Positions 17,672-27,050 are shown, counted from the first letter of the stretch. The stretch: DNA of 64,000 bases from Deltaproteobacteria bacterium (GCA_016178705.1 JACOST010000030.1:124001-188000), one strand, 5' to 3'. Notes: generated by a model not told the origin, from the letters alone. Numbers and translations: made by a program.

Positions 17672-19963
17672 GTGACCGTTGCGCACTGCGCGCGCGGGGC
17701 GATCCTGAGTGTGCTGTTTGCGTTCGGGGTTGCAGCGGCGAGCGCTCCTGAAATCGAGCACTCCGGCGTACAGGGCGTCGCCGTCGTGGATGCTGGCGGT
17801 GTACCCGACAGCGCGCGCCTGCGCACTGGCGATCCGATCATCATACCGCGCATGCCGCGCGTGCCAGCGATGCACCGATCGGCGCCATTCGTCGTCGCAC
17901 CGCCAGCACGCGCTGCAATCGCCGCATCACCACAACCCAAGGCGCCGCCGCTGGCGGCGAACTTTGCCGGTATTCCCTATACTGGCTTCTTTCCCCCTGA
18001 TCCGATCATCGCCGCGGGACCGACACACCTGGTCGCGGTGGTGAACGGCGGCATCGCCTTGTTTGCAAAGAACGGCACCAAGACGCAACAACGCGCGCTC
18101 GATGACTTTCACAACGGCGCGCGCTCGAGCGACGGCTTCACTTACGATCCGAAGATCATCTACGACCCGCACGGCGGCCGCTTCATCGTGATCACGCTCG
18201 ACGGTCAGTCGAGCCCCGACTCGTGGCTCCGTATTGCGGTCTCCAAGTCGAGTACGCCGGGGAACTTGAGCGTCGGACCGAGCGCGTCACAAGACTGGTG
18301 GGGTTATACCATCGATGCCGACAAGGACGGCGGTGTGCAGACGAACGACAACTGGGCCGACTTCCCCGGCCTCGGCGTCGATCAGTTCAACGTCTACGTC
18401 ACGACCAACATGTTTTCGAACGCCGGTGACTTCGAATACGCGAAGGTGTGGGTCATCGCCAAGGCGAGCCTCTATGCGGGCAATCCGATCGCTCCGCTCG
18501 AGTTTGGCGCGCCACCCGCGGCACCCTTGGGCAACCCCGTCACCGGCTTGGCCGACTTCACCATCGCACCGGAGATCAATTTCGACGCAACCAGCGAACA
18601 CATGTTGGCCACCAACGCGCTCGACTCGGACGGCAACGGTTATCTCACCCTGTGGACGGTGAACAATCCCGCCACCATGCCGACGCTTGTGAGCGTTAAT
18701 CTCACGGTGACGGGATGGAACGACGCCAACGTTCCGCAATGCCCCCAAAAGGGGGGCGGCGTGCCACTCGATGACGGCGACACACGTGTGCTGCACGCGG
18801 TCGAGCGCAACGGCAGTCTGTGGGCGACACACACGCAGTCGAGCGTGGACGGGGCGCGCGCCGAAGCGCGCTGGTACGAGCTCGATCCGGCGACGCCAGC
18901 GGTGCGGCAACTCGGCACCGTCGGCGACCCGACGCGGTGCTACTTCTACCCGGCGATTCAGCCCGATGCGCACGGCAACGTCTGCCTGGTGATGAGCGGC
19001 GTCGATGGATCGATCTTCGGCTCGGCGTTCTACACCGGGCGTGCGGCCTCGGATCCGCCGGGCACGATGCAACCCGTGGGGTTTCTGCAAGCGGGCCTGT
19101 CGAACTACGTTGTCACCGCTGAAGGCAGCAACCGCTGGGGCGACTTCGGCGGCATCGCCGCCGATCCCGTCACCGACGACATCTGGATGTTCCACGAATA
19201 CGCAGCGAAGACTTCGGACCAGTGGAGCACGTGGATCGGCCGCAAGCAGGCGCCTACCGGCGTGCCCACGAATGGAGTGTCTCCGACGGCAACGCCAACG
19301 ATCATCGCTTCCCCCACTGCGACGGCTTCCCCCACTGCGACGGCTTCCTCCACTGCGACGGCTTCCTCCACTGCGACGGCTTCGGCCACGGCGACGGTCT
19401 CGCCTACTCGCAGCCCGAGCGTGACGCAGACGACGAGCGCGCCGCCAACACCCACGACATCGGCCACGGCCACCGTTTCACCGACTCGCAGCCCGAGCGC
19501 GACGCAGACGGCAAGCGCAACACCGACGGCCACCGCTTCGGCGACTGCGACCGTTTCGCCCACTCGCAGTCCGAGCGCAACGCCGACGCCCACCGCTTCA
19601 GCGACTGCGACCGTTTCACCCACTCGCAGCCCGAGCATAACGCGGACGACGAGCGCAACATCAACATCGACGCTTACGATCACCGCCACAATCACCATCG
19701 TCGGGATGAACACGCCCACGACGACCCCGACCGCCACCTCGTCAGCGACGATTGCCGCGAGCACGACACAAACGCCGACTGGACCGCGCGGCGACGTGAA
19801 TTGCGACGGCTACGTATCGGTCGCCGATGTGGTCGCGCTGCAGCCCCTCATCCCTCCCAACGACGTCGGCCCGTGCGGACGCGGCGATGTCAACGGCGAC
19901 GATGTCGTGAACGGTGTAGATACCGGTGCGGCGATTGGGAGGATCTTTGCACCGACACCATGA
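17672..19963 (+). CDS. Secreted protein with Thr/Pro/Ser-rich linker and C-terminal dockerin-like domain
   Basis: A 763-residue protein starting at GTG 17672, two bases after the previous stop, with a hydrophobic signal (ILSVLFAFGVAAASA). Residues about 100-520 form a beta-rich extracellular domain with several aromatic and Asp/Gly loops (GYTIDADKDGGVQTNDNWADFPGLG), probably a propeller. Then follows a low-complexity linker of repeated SPTATA and SATATVSPTRSPS units (about 545-700), and a C-terminal pair of calcium-loop motifs, GDVNCDGYVSVADV and GDVNGDDVVNGVDT, that look like a type I dockerin. The linker is encoded by near-perfect DNA repeats. A partner cohesin-like domain is present in the protein at 28400-30514. 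Ligand unknown. Confidence 0.75.
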   Translation: MTVAHCARGAILSVLFAFGVAAASAPEIEHSGVQGVAVVDAGGVPDSARLRTGDPIIIPRMPRVPAMHRSAPFVVAPPARAAIAASPQPKAPPLAANFAGIPYTGFFPPDPIIAAGPTHLVAVVNGGIALFAKNGTKTQQRALDDFHNGARSSDGFTYDPKIIYDPHGGRFIVITLDGQSSPDSWLRIAVSKSSTPGNLSVGPSASQDWWGYTIDADKDGGVQTNDNWADFPGLGVDQFNVYVTTNMFSNAGDFEYAKVWVIAKASLYAGNPIAPLEFGAPPAAPLGNPVTGLADFTIAPEINFDATSEHMLATNALDSDGNGYLTLWTVNNPATMPTLVSVNLTVTGWNDANVPQCPQKGGGVPLDDGDTRVLHAVERNGSLWATHTQSSVDGARAEARWYELDPATPAVRQLGTVGDPTRCYFYPAIQPDAHGNVCLVMSGVDGSIFGSAFYTGRAASDPPGTMQPVGFLQAGLSNYVVTAEGSNRWGDFGGIAADPVTDDIWMFHEYAAKTSDQWSTWIGRKQAPTGVPTNGVSPTATPTIIASPTATASPTATASSTATASSTATASATATVSPTRSPSVTQTTSAPPTPTTSATATVSPTRSPSATQTASATPTATASATATVSPTRSPSATPTPTASATATVSPTRSPSITRTTSATSTSTLTITATITIVGMNTPTTTPTATSSATIAASTTQTPTGPRGDVNCDGYVSVADVVALQPLIPPNDVGPCGRGDVNGDDVVNGVDTGAAIGRIFAPTP
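19308..19640 (+). repeat. Coding tandem repeats of the Thr/Pro/Ser linker
   Basis: Four 18-bp units (CCCACTGCGACGGCTTCC and variants) at 19311-19384 are followed by longer units of about 60-70 bp that share GCGACGGTCTC or GCGACCGTTTC and CCACTCGCAGCCCGAGCG. The repeats remain in frame and vary mostly at wobble positions. Slippage or recombination probably changes linker length. Confidence 0.8.
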
Positions 19964-19972
19964 CTGGTAGTG

Positions 19973-21556
19973 TCAACCCGCTACCGGGCGCCTTGCGCGC
20001 ATCACGAGCAGCACGGTCGCTCCTACTAGTCCCCAGCCGAAGACGTGCCCGATGCGGGTGAAGACCGACATGATCTTCAACGGGTGGACCGAGGCGACGA
20101 GCGCGTCGGCAGTGAAGATCGGCAATTCGCCGACGACGCGGCCGAGCGGATCGATGACGCTGGTGACGCCGCTGTTATTCACGCGCAGCAGGTAGCGCCG
20201 GTTTTCGATCGCGCGCCACAGCGCGATGGCTTGATGATCGTAGGGCGCAGCCGACTCGCCGTACCACGCGTCGTTCGCCATCGCGACGAGGACCTCGGCG
20301 CCGGCTTGAGTCATGGCCCGGGGAATCGCCGTGACCAGGTCTTCAAAGCAAATCAGCGGACCGATTTGACCGACGTTCGGCACGGTGAACGTGTGGGTCT
20401 CGCGCCCGGGCGTGAAACCGCCGGTCTGCGGACTCAACCGCTTGATCGCCGGGAACAGCGACGCGAACGGGATGTATTCGCCGAACGGCATCAGGATCTG
20501 CTTGTCGTAGCGATTGAGCAGGGCGCCGGAGCGATCGATGAGGAAGGCGCTGTTGTACTCGTCGGCTTCGCGCGGGCCGGTTCGGTGATACGCCAACCCT
20601 CCGTAGATGAGCTGCGTCGTCAACCCGGGAAACGGAAGGTCGCTGTCTGCCAATGACGTTGTTTCTGTCGGCAGCCATTCTTGCACCACGGTTTCCGGCC
20701 AGATCGCGAGCGCGACGCGATCCTGCAGCGACGCGGTGAGCTGACGGTAGCGCTCGACGTTGATCTCGAAGTAGGCCTGACTCTTCTTCTCCTTGATGCC
20801 GACGTTGCCCTGCACCAACGCGATCGACACCGGCGGCACCGCCCGCATCGTCGTTTCCACGCTGGCGATGCGAGCCAGCCCGTAAACATACACGCTTGCG
20901 ATCACGACACCGACGGTGGCCAGCGAAGCGATTCGTCGCCGGCTTGTCGTCACCAGTTGCGCGACGGCGGCGCTGGCCCACACCACCACCAGGCTCAGTC
21001 CGAACGGGCCGGTGAGATCGCCGATCTGAATCAACGGGACGACGAGGTTTTGCGTGTGCGCCATCCGCCACGGGAACAAATTGGGGTAGAGAAATTCGAT
21101 GCTGGTCCACAGCATCGCCGGCGCCAGCGCGAGCGGACCCCAACCGGTGCGCGTGAAGGCGAGGCCGAAGAGCACGAACTGCAGCGACGAGGCCGCCGCG
21201 AGAACGGCGAAGACGAGCACGGCGATCGCGTACGGGAAGCCACCGAACACTCTGATCGTATAGATCAGCCAATAGAAGCCGATGACGTTGGTGACCATGC
21301 CGGCGATCGCGGCGATGATGATTGTCTCGCGTCGGTCGCGTGCACGGCTGAGCGCCCACAGCAGCGGTGCGAACGCGATCCACGCGAACAGATGCAGATG
21401 GAAATTGAGAAACGTCGCGCCAATGAGGGCGCCGGTTGTCGCCGCGGCGACCGCGTGCGGCCAGGCGACCGCCCAGCGCAAGGGAATCGCCGCACCAATA
21501 GCGGTCGGTACCGCGAGCGCGTCAGTGCGCGGCGGCCGAGTGCGTGAGCGGCTCAT
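19973..21556 (-). CDS. lnt: Apolipoprotein N-acyltransferase Lnt
   Basis: Lnt adds the third acyl chain to the N-terminal cysteine of lipoproteins in the inner membrane. The approximately 527-residue protein has about seven N-terminal membrane helices, then a nitrilase-like periplasmic domain with the catalytic triad visible as Glu in AIWPETVVQEWLP, Lys in YDKQILMPFGEYIPF and Cys in GPLICFEDLV, plus a last membrane helix. Several starts are possible (TTG 21586, ATG 21565, ATG 21556) and none has a strong ribosome site. It is convergent with the dockerin-like gene and separated by only nine bases. Confidence 0.94.
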   Translation of the reverse strand: MSRSRTRPPRTDALAVPTAIGAAIPLRWAVAWPHAVAAATTGALIGATFLNFHLHLFAWIAFAPLLWALSRARDRRETIIIAAIAGMVTNVIGFYWLIYTIRVFGGFPYAIAVLVFAVLAAASSLQFVLFGLAFTRTGWGPLALAPAMLWTSIEFLYPNLFPWRMAHTQNLVVPLIQIGDLTGPFGLSLVVVWASAAVAQLVTTSRRRIASLATVGVVIASVYVYGLARIASVETTMRAVPPVSIALVQGNVGIKEKKSQAYFEINVERYRQLTASLQDRVALAIWPETVVQEWLPTETTSLADSDLPFPGLTTQLIYGGLAYHRTGPREADEYNSAFLIDRSGALLNRYDKQILMPFGEYIPFASLFPAIKRLSPQTGGFTPGRETHTFTVPNVGQIGPLICFEDLVTAIPRAMTQAGAEVLVAMANDAWYGESAAPYDHQAIALWRAIENRRYLLRVNNSGVTSVIDPLGRVVGELPIFTADALVASVHPLKIMSVFTRIGHVFGWGLVGATVLLVMRARRPVAG

Positions 21557-21637
21557 CGAGCCCATTGAGCGCAACGAGCGCAACAAGCGATGGACTCGTC
21601 GATCGACGAGTCAATGAGCCAATGACTCACGCGCCGA

Positions 21638-21838
21638 TCAACGATTCTTGAGGTTGAAGGCTTGCGGGCCCTTCTCGCCCTGCTTGACCTGGAATTCGAC
21701 CGAATCACCTTCACGCAGATCGTCGAAGTTCACCTTCGGCGCCAGCCGCGAGCGATGGAAGAACACCTCATCGCCGTCGTCGGGAGTGATGAATCCGAAG
21801 CCCTTGTCCTTGATGATTTTCTTGATGGTCCCGAACAT
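21638..21838 (-). CDS. Cold-shock domain protein
   Basis: A 66-residue single OB-fold protein of the CspA family with RNP1 (KGFGFITPD) and RNP2 (VFFHRS), binding single-stranded nucleic acid. The Lys/Arg-rich N-terminus (GTIKKIIKDKGFG) and the last strand with FNLKNR are normal. GAGGAGG precedes the ATG by about five bases. A DEAD-box helicase gene follows upstream on the same strand (78 bases away), a pairing that suggests a role in RNA remodelling at low temperature. Confidence 0.95.
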   Translation of the reverse strand: MFGTIKKIIKDKGFGFITPDDGDEVFFHRSRLAPKVNFDDLREGDSVEFQVKQGEKGPQAFNLKNR

Positions 21839-21844
21839 GATGCC

Positions 21845-21910
21845 TCCTCACTTGTGTCGCGGTGATCAGCCGCGTGCCTCGGACAGATCGGACCGATCAG
21901 ACTGATTGGA
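21845..21910. repeat. Short degenerate array between csp and helicase genes
   Basis: ACAGATCGGACCGATCAG and the following GACTGATTGGATTG form imperfect heptamer/octamer copies of GATCGGAC. It occupies most of the gap between the DEAD-box helicase stop and the cold-shock gene. Same class as the arrays at 16322-16415 and 61889-62014. Confidence 0.4.
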
Positions 21911-21915
21911 TTGCC

Positions 21916-23232
21916 TCAGCGCCCCGCCGGAGCGCCTGCCGATCGGCCGCCACGGCCGTTGCGGGCGCGACGACGATCCGGCCCCGCCGGCGCGTGCGCC
22001 GTCGGTCGCGGCACGTGCCGCCGCGGATCGTGCGATGGCGGCACCGGCTTGACCAACATGTCGTCCTCGACATGCGCGAACGGAATCTTGAATCCGGTGA
22101 AATGCTCGATCGGCTCGAGCGCCATCACGTATTCCTCGCACGCCAAACTGATTGCCTTGCCCGACGCACCCGCGCGCGCGGTGCGGCCGACGCGGTGAAC
22201 GTAATCTTCGGGGTCCTGCGGCAGGTCGTAATTGATGACGTGGCTGACCGCCTCGATATGCAGCCCGCGCGAGGCGACATCGGTGGCGACCAGGATCGGC
22301 AGGGCGCCGCTCTTGAAGTCGTGCACCAACTTCAGCCGGACACGCTGATCGACATCGCCGCTGAGAATGCGCGCGTTGTGCCCGTTGTCGGCGAGCCGGC
22401 GCGCCAGCCACTCACCCTCGCGCTTGGTGTTGATGAAGATCATCGTCCGCGTTGGTTGCTCACGTTGGAGGAGGCCGAGCAGCAACGGCAGCTTCTCGCG
22501 TTTGCCGACGTGATAGAGCATGTGCTCGACGTTTTCCGCAGTGAGCTGCTCGGGCGAGATCGAAACCTTCACCGGATCGTTCATGTGCTCGTAGGCGAGC
22601 TCCATGACGTCGAAGCTCAGCGTCGCTGAGAAGAGCATGGATTGCCGCTTGTTGTATGGCGGCAGGCGGCGCAGCATGTAACGCAGATCGGCGATGAAGC
22701 CCATATCGAACATACGATCGGCTTCGTCGATCACCAGCACCTCGACGTTGCGAAGCGTGTAGACGTGCTGCTTGAAGTAGTCGATCAAGCGGCCGGGGGT
22801 GCCGACCAAGATGTCGCAGCCATCGCGCAGGATCTCGCGCTGCTTCTGGTAGTCGACGCCGCCGTAGACCGCGTGCATGCTCAACCCGGTGAAGGCACCG
22901 AGCCCTTCCGCGTCGTGGAGGATTTGCACAACCAGTTCGCGGGTCGGCGCGATGATCAGTGCGCGCGGCGCGTTGCCGGGGTTCTGCTCCTCGTGCCCCC
23001 CCTCGTCGTGCGATCCTTCACCCCGATGGCGACGACGCTTGAGCAGTCGCGCAAAGATGGTGATCAGGAACGCGGCGGTCTTACCCGTGCCGGTCTGCGC
23101 CTGGCCGGCAACATCCTTTCCGGCGAGCGCGAGGGGCAGGGTTTTCTCCTGAATCGGAGTGCAAGTGGTAAAGCCAATAGCGTCGATCCCTTGCAGGACC
23201 GGCGCAGGCAGGTGCAGCGAATGAAAATCCAC
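21916..23232 (-). CDS. DEAD-box ATP-dependent RNA helicase (RhlB/RhlE-like)
   Basis: A 438-residue helicase with all core motifs: Q motif region GFTTCTPIQ, Walker A AQTGTGKT, PTREL, GTPGRLIDY, DEAD in LVIDEADRMFD, SAT in FSATLS, ATDVASRGLH and HRVGRTARAG. It ends in a basic, Arg/Gly/Pro-rich tail that probably binds RNA or RNase E. The start is GTG 23232 with AAAGGA five bases upstream. RhlB-like helicases unwind structured mRNA in the degradosome; RhlE-like ones act in ribosome assembly. The subtype is not decided by sequence alone. Confidence 0.94.
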   Translation of the reverse strand: MDFHSLHLPAPVLQGIDAIGFTTCTPIQEKTLPLALAGKDVAGQAQTGTGKTAAFLITIFARLLKRRRHRGEGSHDEGGHEEQNPGNAPRALIIAPTRELVVQILHDAEGLGAFTGLSMHAVYGGVDYQKQREILRDGCDILVGTPGRLIDYFKQHVYTLRNVEVLVIDEADRMFDMGFIADLRYMLRRLPPYNKRQSMLFSATLSFDVMELAYEHMNDPVKVSISPEQLTAENVEHMLYHVGKREKLPLLLGLLQREQPTRTMIFINTKREGEWLARRLADNGHNARILSGDVDQRVRLKLVHDFKSGALPILVATDVASRGLHIEAVSHVINYDLPQDPEDYVHRVGRTARAGASGKAISLACEEYVMALEPIEHFTGFKIPFAHVEDDMLVKPVPPSHDPRRHVPRPTAHAPAGPDRRRARNGRGGRSAGAPAGR

Positions 23233-23354
23233 AGGTTCCTTTGCTGACGCGCGGAGGGCCTTCAGGCCGGAGCGTTCTGGTTCACGTTGCGGTGGAGTCT
23301 ACCCGGATAGGCCCGCTGGCACAAGCGAACCGGGGGCACCCGAAGGGCTACGGA

Positions 23355-25142
23355 TTAGCCGGCCTTCGCCATCGCTTCCAGGAGTTCGTCGGCGCTGGTG
23401 TAGCCGACCATGCGGCCGACTTCATTGCCGAGGGCGTCGAACACCAACACGGTGGGCACGCCACGCACCTGAAACTGTTCGAGCAGCTTGGTGGCGGGCT
23501 CGCTCTCCTCGGTGATGTCGGCCTTGACCATCTCGAAGCGGGTTGCGGCGCGCACGACTTTGGGATCGATGAAGGTCGTGCGCAACATCTCGACGCACGG
23601 GATGCACCAGTCGGCGCCAAAGTCGACGACCGCAGGCCGGCCGGCACTGCGCGCGGCATCGACGGTGGTCGGAGTTAGCTCGCGCCATTGAATGGCACTC
23701 TCGACCGGTTGCGGCCATCCGAGCCACAGAGCCAACGCGATCGCTCCGACGCCTACCGCTTGCTTGAGTGGACGGAACACCCGCAAGCTGCGCCCCGATG
23801 AATCGAGGAAGCCAAGGTAGATTCCGGCGATCGCAATCACTGCCGGCAAGAGCAGATCGCGTACCGGCCGTGGCAGCAGCGGCGCGATGAAGTAGGCCGC
23901 CATGGCCAAGAGGATGCAACCGAACAGACGCTCGATCCACACCAACCATTCGCCCGAGCGCGGCAACTGCGTGAGTGAGCTGGCCGCCATCGCCAACACG
24001 ACGTACGGCAACCCCATGCCGCAGGCGAGAGCGAAGAACAGCGCGAAGCCAAGCAGCGGATCTTGCCGTGTGCCGACTGCGACCAACAACGCCAGCACCA
24101 GCGGACCAACACAGGGCGCCGCGACGATGCCCATCGTCACGCCCATGAACGCGGCGCCCGCCGCGCCTTGCGTGCTGCCGCCGGCCCATTGCATCAACGC
24201 GGCCGGCGGCTGCAATTGATAGAGTCCAAACGAACTCAACGCGAGCGCGACCATCACGCCCGCGATGAACACCATCACCGCCGGCTTTTGCAGCGCCGCG
24301 CCGAAGAGCCCGCCGGACAGCGCGGCGGCGACACCGAGCGCCGAGAACGACATTGCGATGCCGAGCACGTAGATGCACGCCAACGCCAGTTTGCGCCCGC
24401 TACGCCCCTGCGCGTGAGTGCCGAAGTACGCCACCGTCACCGAGATCAACGGATACACACACGGAGTCAGGTTGAGTCCGATCCCCAGCAGCGTCACCGC
24501 GAGCAGAGTGAAGGCGAGACCACGTTGCGCGAGCCACTGCTCGACGGACCAACCTCCCGTCGCGACGAGCGGCCGCGCGGCGCTGGCGCTCGGGTTTGCA
24601 ACAACTTCGGCGCTAACCGGCAGCAGCAACTCCGCAGTCGCGGTCGTGGGCGGCAGACACGTCGTGTCGTTGCACGCTTGGTAGCGCAGGGTCGCTTGGA
24701 CCCGAACCCGGGAGCCGGGAAACTCGGCAGGGATGTGCAATCCCGTGCCGAGGCCGAGCTTGCCCTCGTAGACCAGCAGCTCCTTGCCTTGCGCGAAGGT
24801 GAACACCTTGCGATCAGGTTTGGGATATTGCAACGGCTCGGCGGTGATACCGGGTGGAAGCACCAACGACGCTTCGGTTACGATGAGAAATGGTTCGGTC
24901 GGTTGGTGCGCGTTGATGTGCCAGCCGCGCTCGATGTCGGCGATGACATCGACCGGCAGCAGGCCGCCGCGCGGCGCAATTGACCCGCTGGCCTCAAGAC
25001 TCAGCGTCACTTTGCCCACGGCCGCAGCCGCCCCGCGCGCAACGAATAGGTTGACGACGAGACCGACGCTGAACGGACCCAGCGCGAGGAGAACGAATCG
25101 CTTCAGCATAGGCGGCTTGCGCATCACGCACGGCTTGCGCAT
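23355..25142 (-). CDS. dsbD: Thiol:disulfide interchange protein DsbD
   Basis: DsbD moves reducing power from cytoplasmic thioredoxin to the periplasm. Order of domains: signal (about 12-40), N-terminal alpha domain with the redox pair in YQACNDTTCLPP, eight-helix membrane domain with one Cys each in NLTPCVYPLISVT and VAAPCVGPLVLAL, then a C-terminal thioredoxin-fold domain with DWCIPCVEM. Length about 595 with the start at 25142 (GAGG nine bases upstream); ATG 25109 is a plausible alternative. A tandem 18-bp duplication lies in the start region. It is divergent from the PagL-like gene. Confidence 0.95.
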   Translation of the reverse strand: MRKPCVMRKPPMLKRFVLLALGPFSVGLVVNLFVARGAAAAVGKVTLSLEASGSIAPRGGLLPVDVIADIERGWHINAHQPTEPFLIVTEASLVLPPGITAEPLQYPKPDRKVFTFAQGKELLVYEGKLGLGTGLHIPAEFPGSRVRVQATLRYQACNDTTCLPPTTATAELLLPVSAEVVANPSASAARPLVATGGWSVEQWLAQRGLAFTLLAVTLLGIGLNLTPCVYPLISVTVAYFGTHAQGRSGRKLALACIYVLGIAMSFSALGVAAALSGGLFGAALQKPAVMVFIAGVMVALALSSFGLYQLQPPAALMQWAGGSTQGAAGAAFMGVTMGIVAAPCVGPLVLALLVAVGTRQDPLLGFALFFALACGMGLPYVVLAMAASSLTQLPRSGEWLVWIERLFGCILLAMAAYFIAPLLPRPVRDLLLPAVIAIAGIYLGFLDSSGRSLRVFRPLKQAVGVGAIALALWLGWPQPVESAIQWRELTPTTVDAARSAGRPAVVDFGADWCIPCVEMLRTTFIDPKVVRAATRFEMVKADITEESEPATKLLEQFQVRGVPTVLVFDALGNEVGRMVGYTSADELLEAMAKAG

Positions 25143-25147
25143 CACGC
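25113..25147 (-). repeat. Tandem 18-bp duplication at the dsbD start
   Basis: CGGCTTGCGCATCACGC occurs at 25113-25129 and again at 25131-25147. In the dsbD frame it duplicates the dipeptide block VMRKP, which adds alternative ATG codons to the start region. It makes the true start uncertain. Confidence 0.75.
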
Positions 25148-25202
25148 GACGCCTCGATAACACTCGCGCGCCCGTCATCGTTCCCAGGAGGTTCGAAGCT
25201 TG

Positions 25203-25784
25203 ATGTCGATCCAATTCATGCTGTTGATGTCCGCGCTGTTGGTGCTACTGCAGAGCGCGCCGGCGTTCGCGGAAGAGGGCGAGTGGCGCGGCATTCAGTC
25301 ATTTGGCATCCGCGGATTGTACGGCCAGTCCGACCGCGACAACATCACCTTCAACTCGTTGTTGCCGCGGGTCAGTCTTTTCCTGCCTCCCGTGATCGAT
25401 CAGCCGCTGGCGGACTGGCATTGCCAGGCTGAGTTCGTGATCGAACCGATCTTTTCGTACATCAAAAACCACCCCGACGCGGTAGAGGCCGGCATCAATC
25501 CGATCTTTTTCTCCCTGCGCTACGACGTCGGCCAGCGCTTGGTCCCCTTCTTCGAAGGCGGTGAAGGCGTGCTCTACACGGACCTCAGCGGCGAAAACCT
25601 GGGTGGGGATTTTCAGTTCAGCTCGCAAGCGGGCGGCGGGGTCCATTGGTTTCTCGACCGCACGACGGCGTTGACGGTCTCGTACCGGATTCGGCACATC
25701 TCGAACGCTGGGATCAGTCAACAGAACAGCGGGCTCAACACCAACTCGGTTACCTTTGGGCTATCGTTCTTTCCGAAACGTTAA
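25203..25784 (+). CDS. PagL-like lipid A deacylase (acyloxyacyl hydrolase)
   Basis: A 193-residue outer-membrane beta-barrel protein with a clear signal peptide (SALLVLLQSAPAFA). Near residue 163 the sequence RIRHISNAGISQQNSGLN carries the His-x-Ser pair and Asn/Gly pattern of PagL, an enzyme that removes the 3-O acyl chain from lipid A. The C-terminal strand ends in Phe-Phe-Pro-Lys-Arg, slightly extended beyond the usual terminal aromatic. AGGAGG lies upstream of ATG 25203. It reads away from dsbD. PagL-type activity is an inference from the active-site motif and size. Confidence 0.75.
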   Translation: MSIQFMLLMSALLVLLQSAPAFAEEGEWRGIQSFGIRGLYGQSDRDNITFNSLLPRVSLFLPPVIDQPLADWHCQAEFVIEPIFSYIKNHPDAVEAGINPIFFSLRYDVGQRLVPFFEGGEGVLYTDLSGENLGGDFQFSSQAGGGVHWFLDRTTALTVSYRIRHISNAGISQQNSGLNTNSVTFGLSFFPKR

Positions 25785-25793
25785 CCCCGCCGC

Positions 25794-27050
25794 TTAGCGG
25801 ATTGGGGCGACTTTGCGCGTGGGGGCCGACCGGCGGCTCGCCGGTTTCGCCCGCGTCGCCGGCTTCGAAGCGGACGCCGACAAGCTCAACGGCACGCACT
25901 CGATGATCTCCAGCCCGTACCCGGGCAGACTGACCATGCGGCGCGGATAGTTGGTGAGCAACCGAATCTTGCCCACGCCGATGTCGCGCAGAATTTGTGC
26001 GCCGATGCCGTATTCGCGGAACTCCATCTGGCGCCCGGCCGGATCGGTGCTGGGCCGCCGGACGTCCTCACGGGCGGGCCGCCGGCCGGCGTCGGAACTC
26101 GGCGCCAGCAACTCCGCGCCGCGTCCCTCGCGCCGCAGATACAGGATCACACCGCGCCCTTCCTTGGCGATGACCTCCATCGACTGGTGCACCAGCGCGG
26201 CGGTGTTACGGTTCACCAAGCTGAATACGTCGCCCGGCAGATACTCGGAGTGCGCGCGCACCAAAACCGGCTCGTCGGGCCGAATGTCACCCTTCACCAA
26301 GACGAGATGCTCTCCGTCGTCGACGTCGGTGCGGTAGACGTAGGTGCGAAACTCGCCGCCGAAGCGGCTGCGCAACCGCGCCTCGGCAACGCGGTGAACC
26401 AACGAGTCGCAACGCAACCGGTACTCGATCAGATCGGCAATCGTGCACAACTTGATGTTGTGCGTCGCACCGAACCTCGCGAGGTCCTGCAGCCGCGCCA
26501 TCGTGCCATCCTCTTTCATGATCTCGCAGATCACGCCCGCCGGTTTGAGCCCGGCGAGGCGGGCGAGGTCGACCACGCCTTCAGTTTGTCCGGTGCGCAC
26601 CAACACGCCGCCGTTGCGCGCGCGCAGCGGGAAGACGTGACCAGGCACGACGAGATCTTCCGGCCGCACGCCGTCGCGCACCGCCGTCTGAATCGTGATC
26701 GCGCGATCGACCGCCGACACGCCATTGGTGATTCCGCGCCGCGCGTCGATCGAAACCGTAAAGGCGGTGCCGAGCGGTGCGCGGTTTTCGGCGACCATCA
26801 TGCTCAAGCCCAGTTCGCGAATGCGCGCTTCAGTGAGCGCGAGGCAGATCAGGCCCCGCGCATACTTAGCCATGAAGTTGATGGCATCCGGCGTGACCTT
26901 GTCGGCGGCGAGACAGACATCGCCTTCGTTCTCGCGATTCTCGTCGTCCATCAGGATCACCATCTTGCCGGCGCGCAAGTCAGCAATGGCGTCGTCGATA
27001 GGGCTGATGCGGGGCGTACGCTTGGGCGGTTGGAGAACCGAAGTGAACAT
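25794..27050 (-). CDS. ribBA: DHBP synthase with degenerate GTP cyclohydrolase II domain (RibBA-like)
   Basis: A 418-residue fusion. The first domain (to about 215) is an intact 3,4-dihydroxy-2-butanone 4-phosphate synthase, with DDENRENEGD, VSAVDRA, HVFPLRAR and GHTEG-like GQTEGVVDLARLAG. The second domain keeps the fold of GTP cyclohydrolase II (RAHSEYLPGDVFSLV, GRGVILYLRREGRG, LRDIGVGKIRLLTNYPRRMV) but the three zinc cysteines of the usual SEC, CDC pattern are Tyr and Asn, and the nucleotide loop is replaced by an inserted segment. It is therefore probably RibB-active only. ATG 27050 is chosen. Riboflavin pathway; a separate ribA would be needed elsewhere. Confidence 0.9.
   Translation of the reverse strand: MFTSVLQPPKRTPRISPIDDAIADLRAGKMVILMDDENRENEGDVCLAADKVTPDAINFMAKYARGLICLALTEARIRELGLSMMVAENRAPLGTAFTVSIDARRGITNGVSAVDRAITIQTAVRDGVRPEDLVVPGHVFPLRARNGGVLVRTGQTEGVVDLARLAGLKPAGVICEIMKEDGTMARLQDLARFGATHNIKLCTIADLIEYRLRCDSLVHRVAEARLRSRFGGEFRTYVYRTDVDDGEHLVLVKGDIRPDEPVLVRAHSEYLPGDVFSLVNRNTAALVHQSMEVIAKEGRGVILYLRREGRGAELLAPSSDAGRRPAREDVRRPSTDPAGRQMEFREYGIGAQILRDIGVGKIRLLTNYPRRMVSLPGYGLEIIECVPLSLSASASKPATRAKPASRRSAPTRKVAPIR

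Noticed and set aside
19308-19640. Regular repeats reminiscent of a CRISPR array
   Set aside because: Repeats are in frame, lack unique spacers of uniform length and encode a Thr/Pro/Ser linker; no cas gene nearby.
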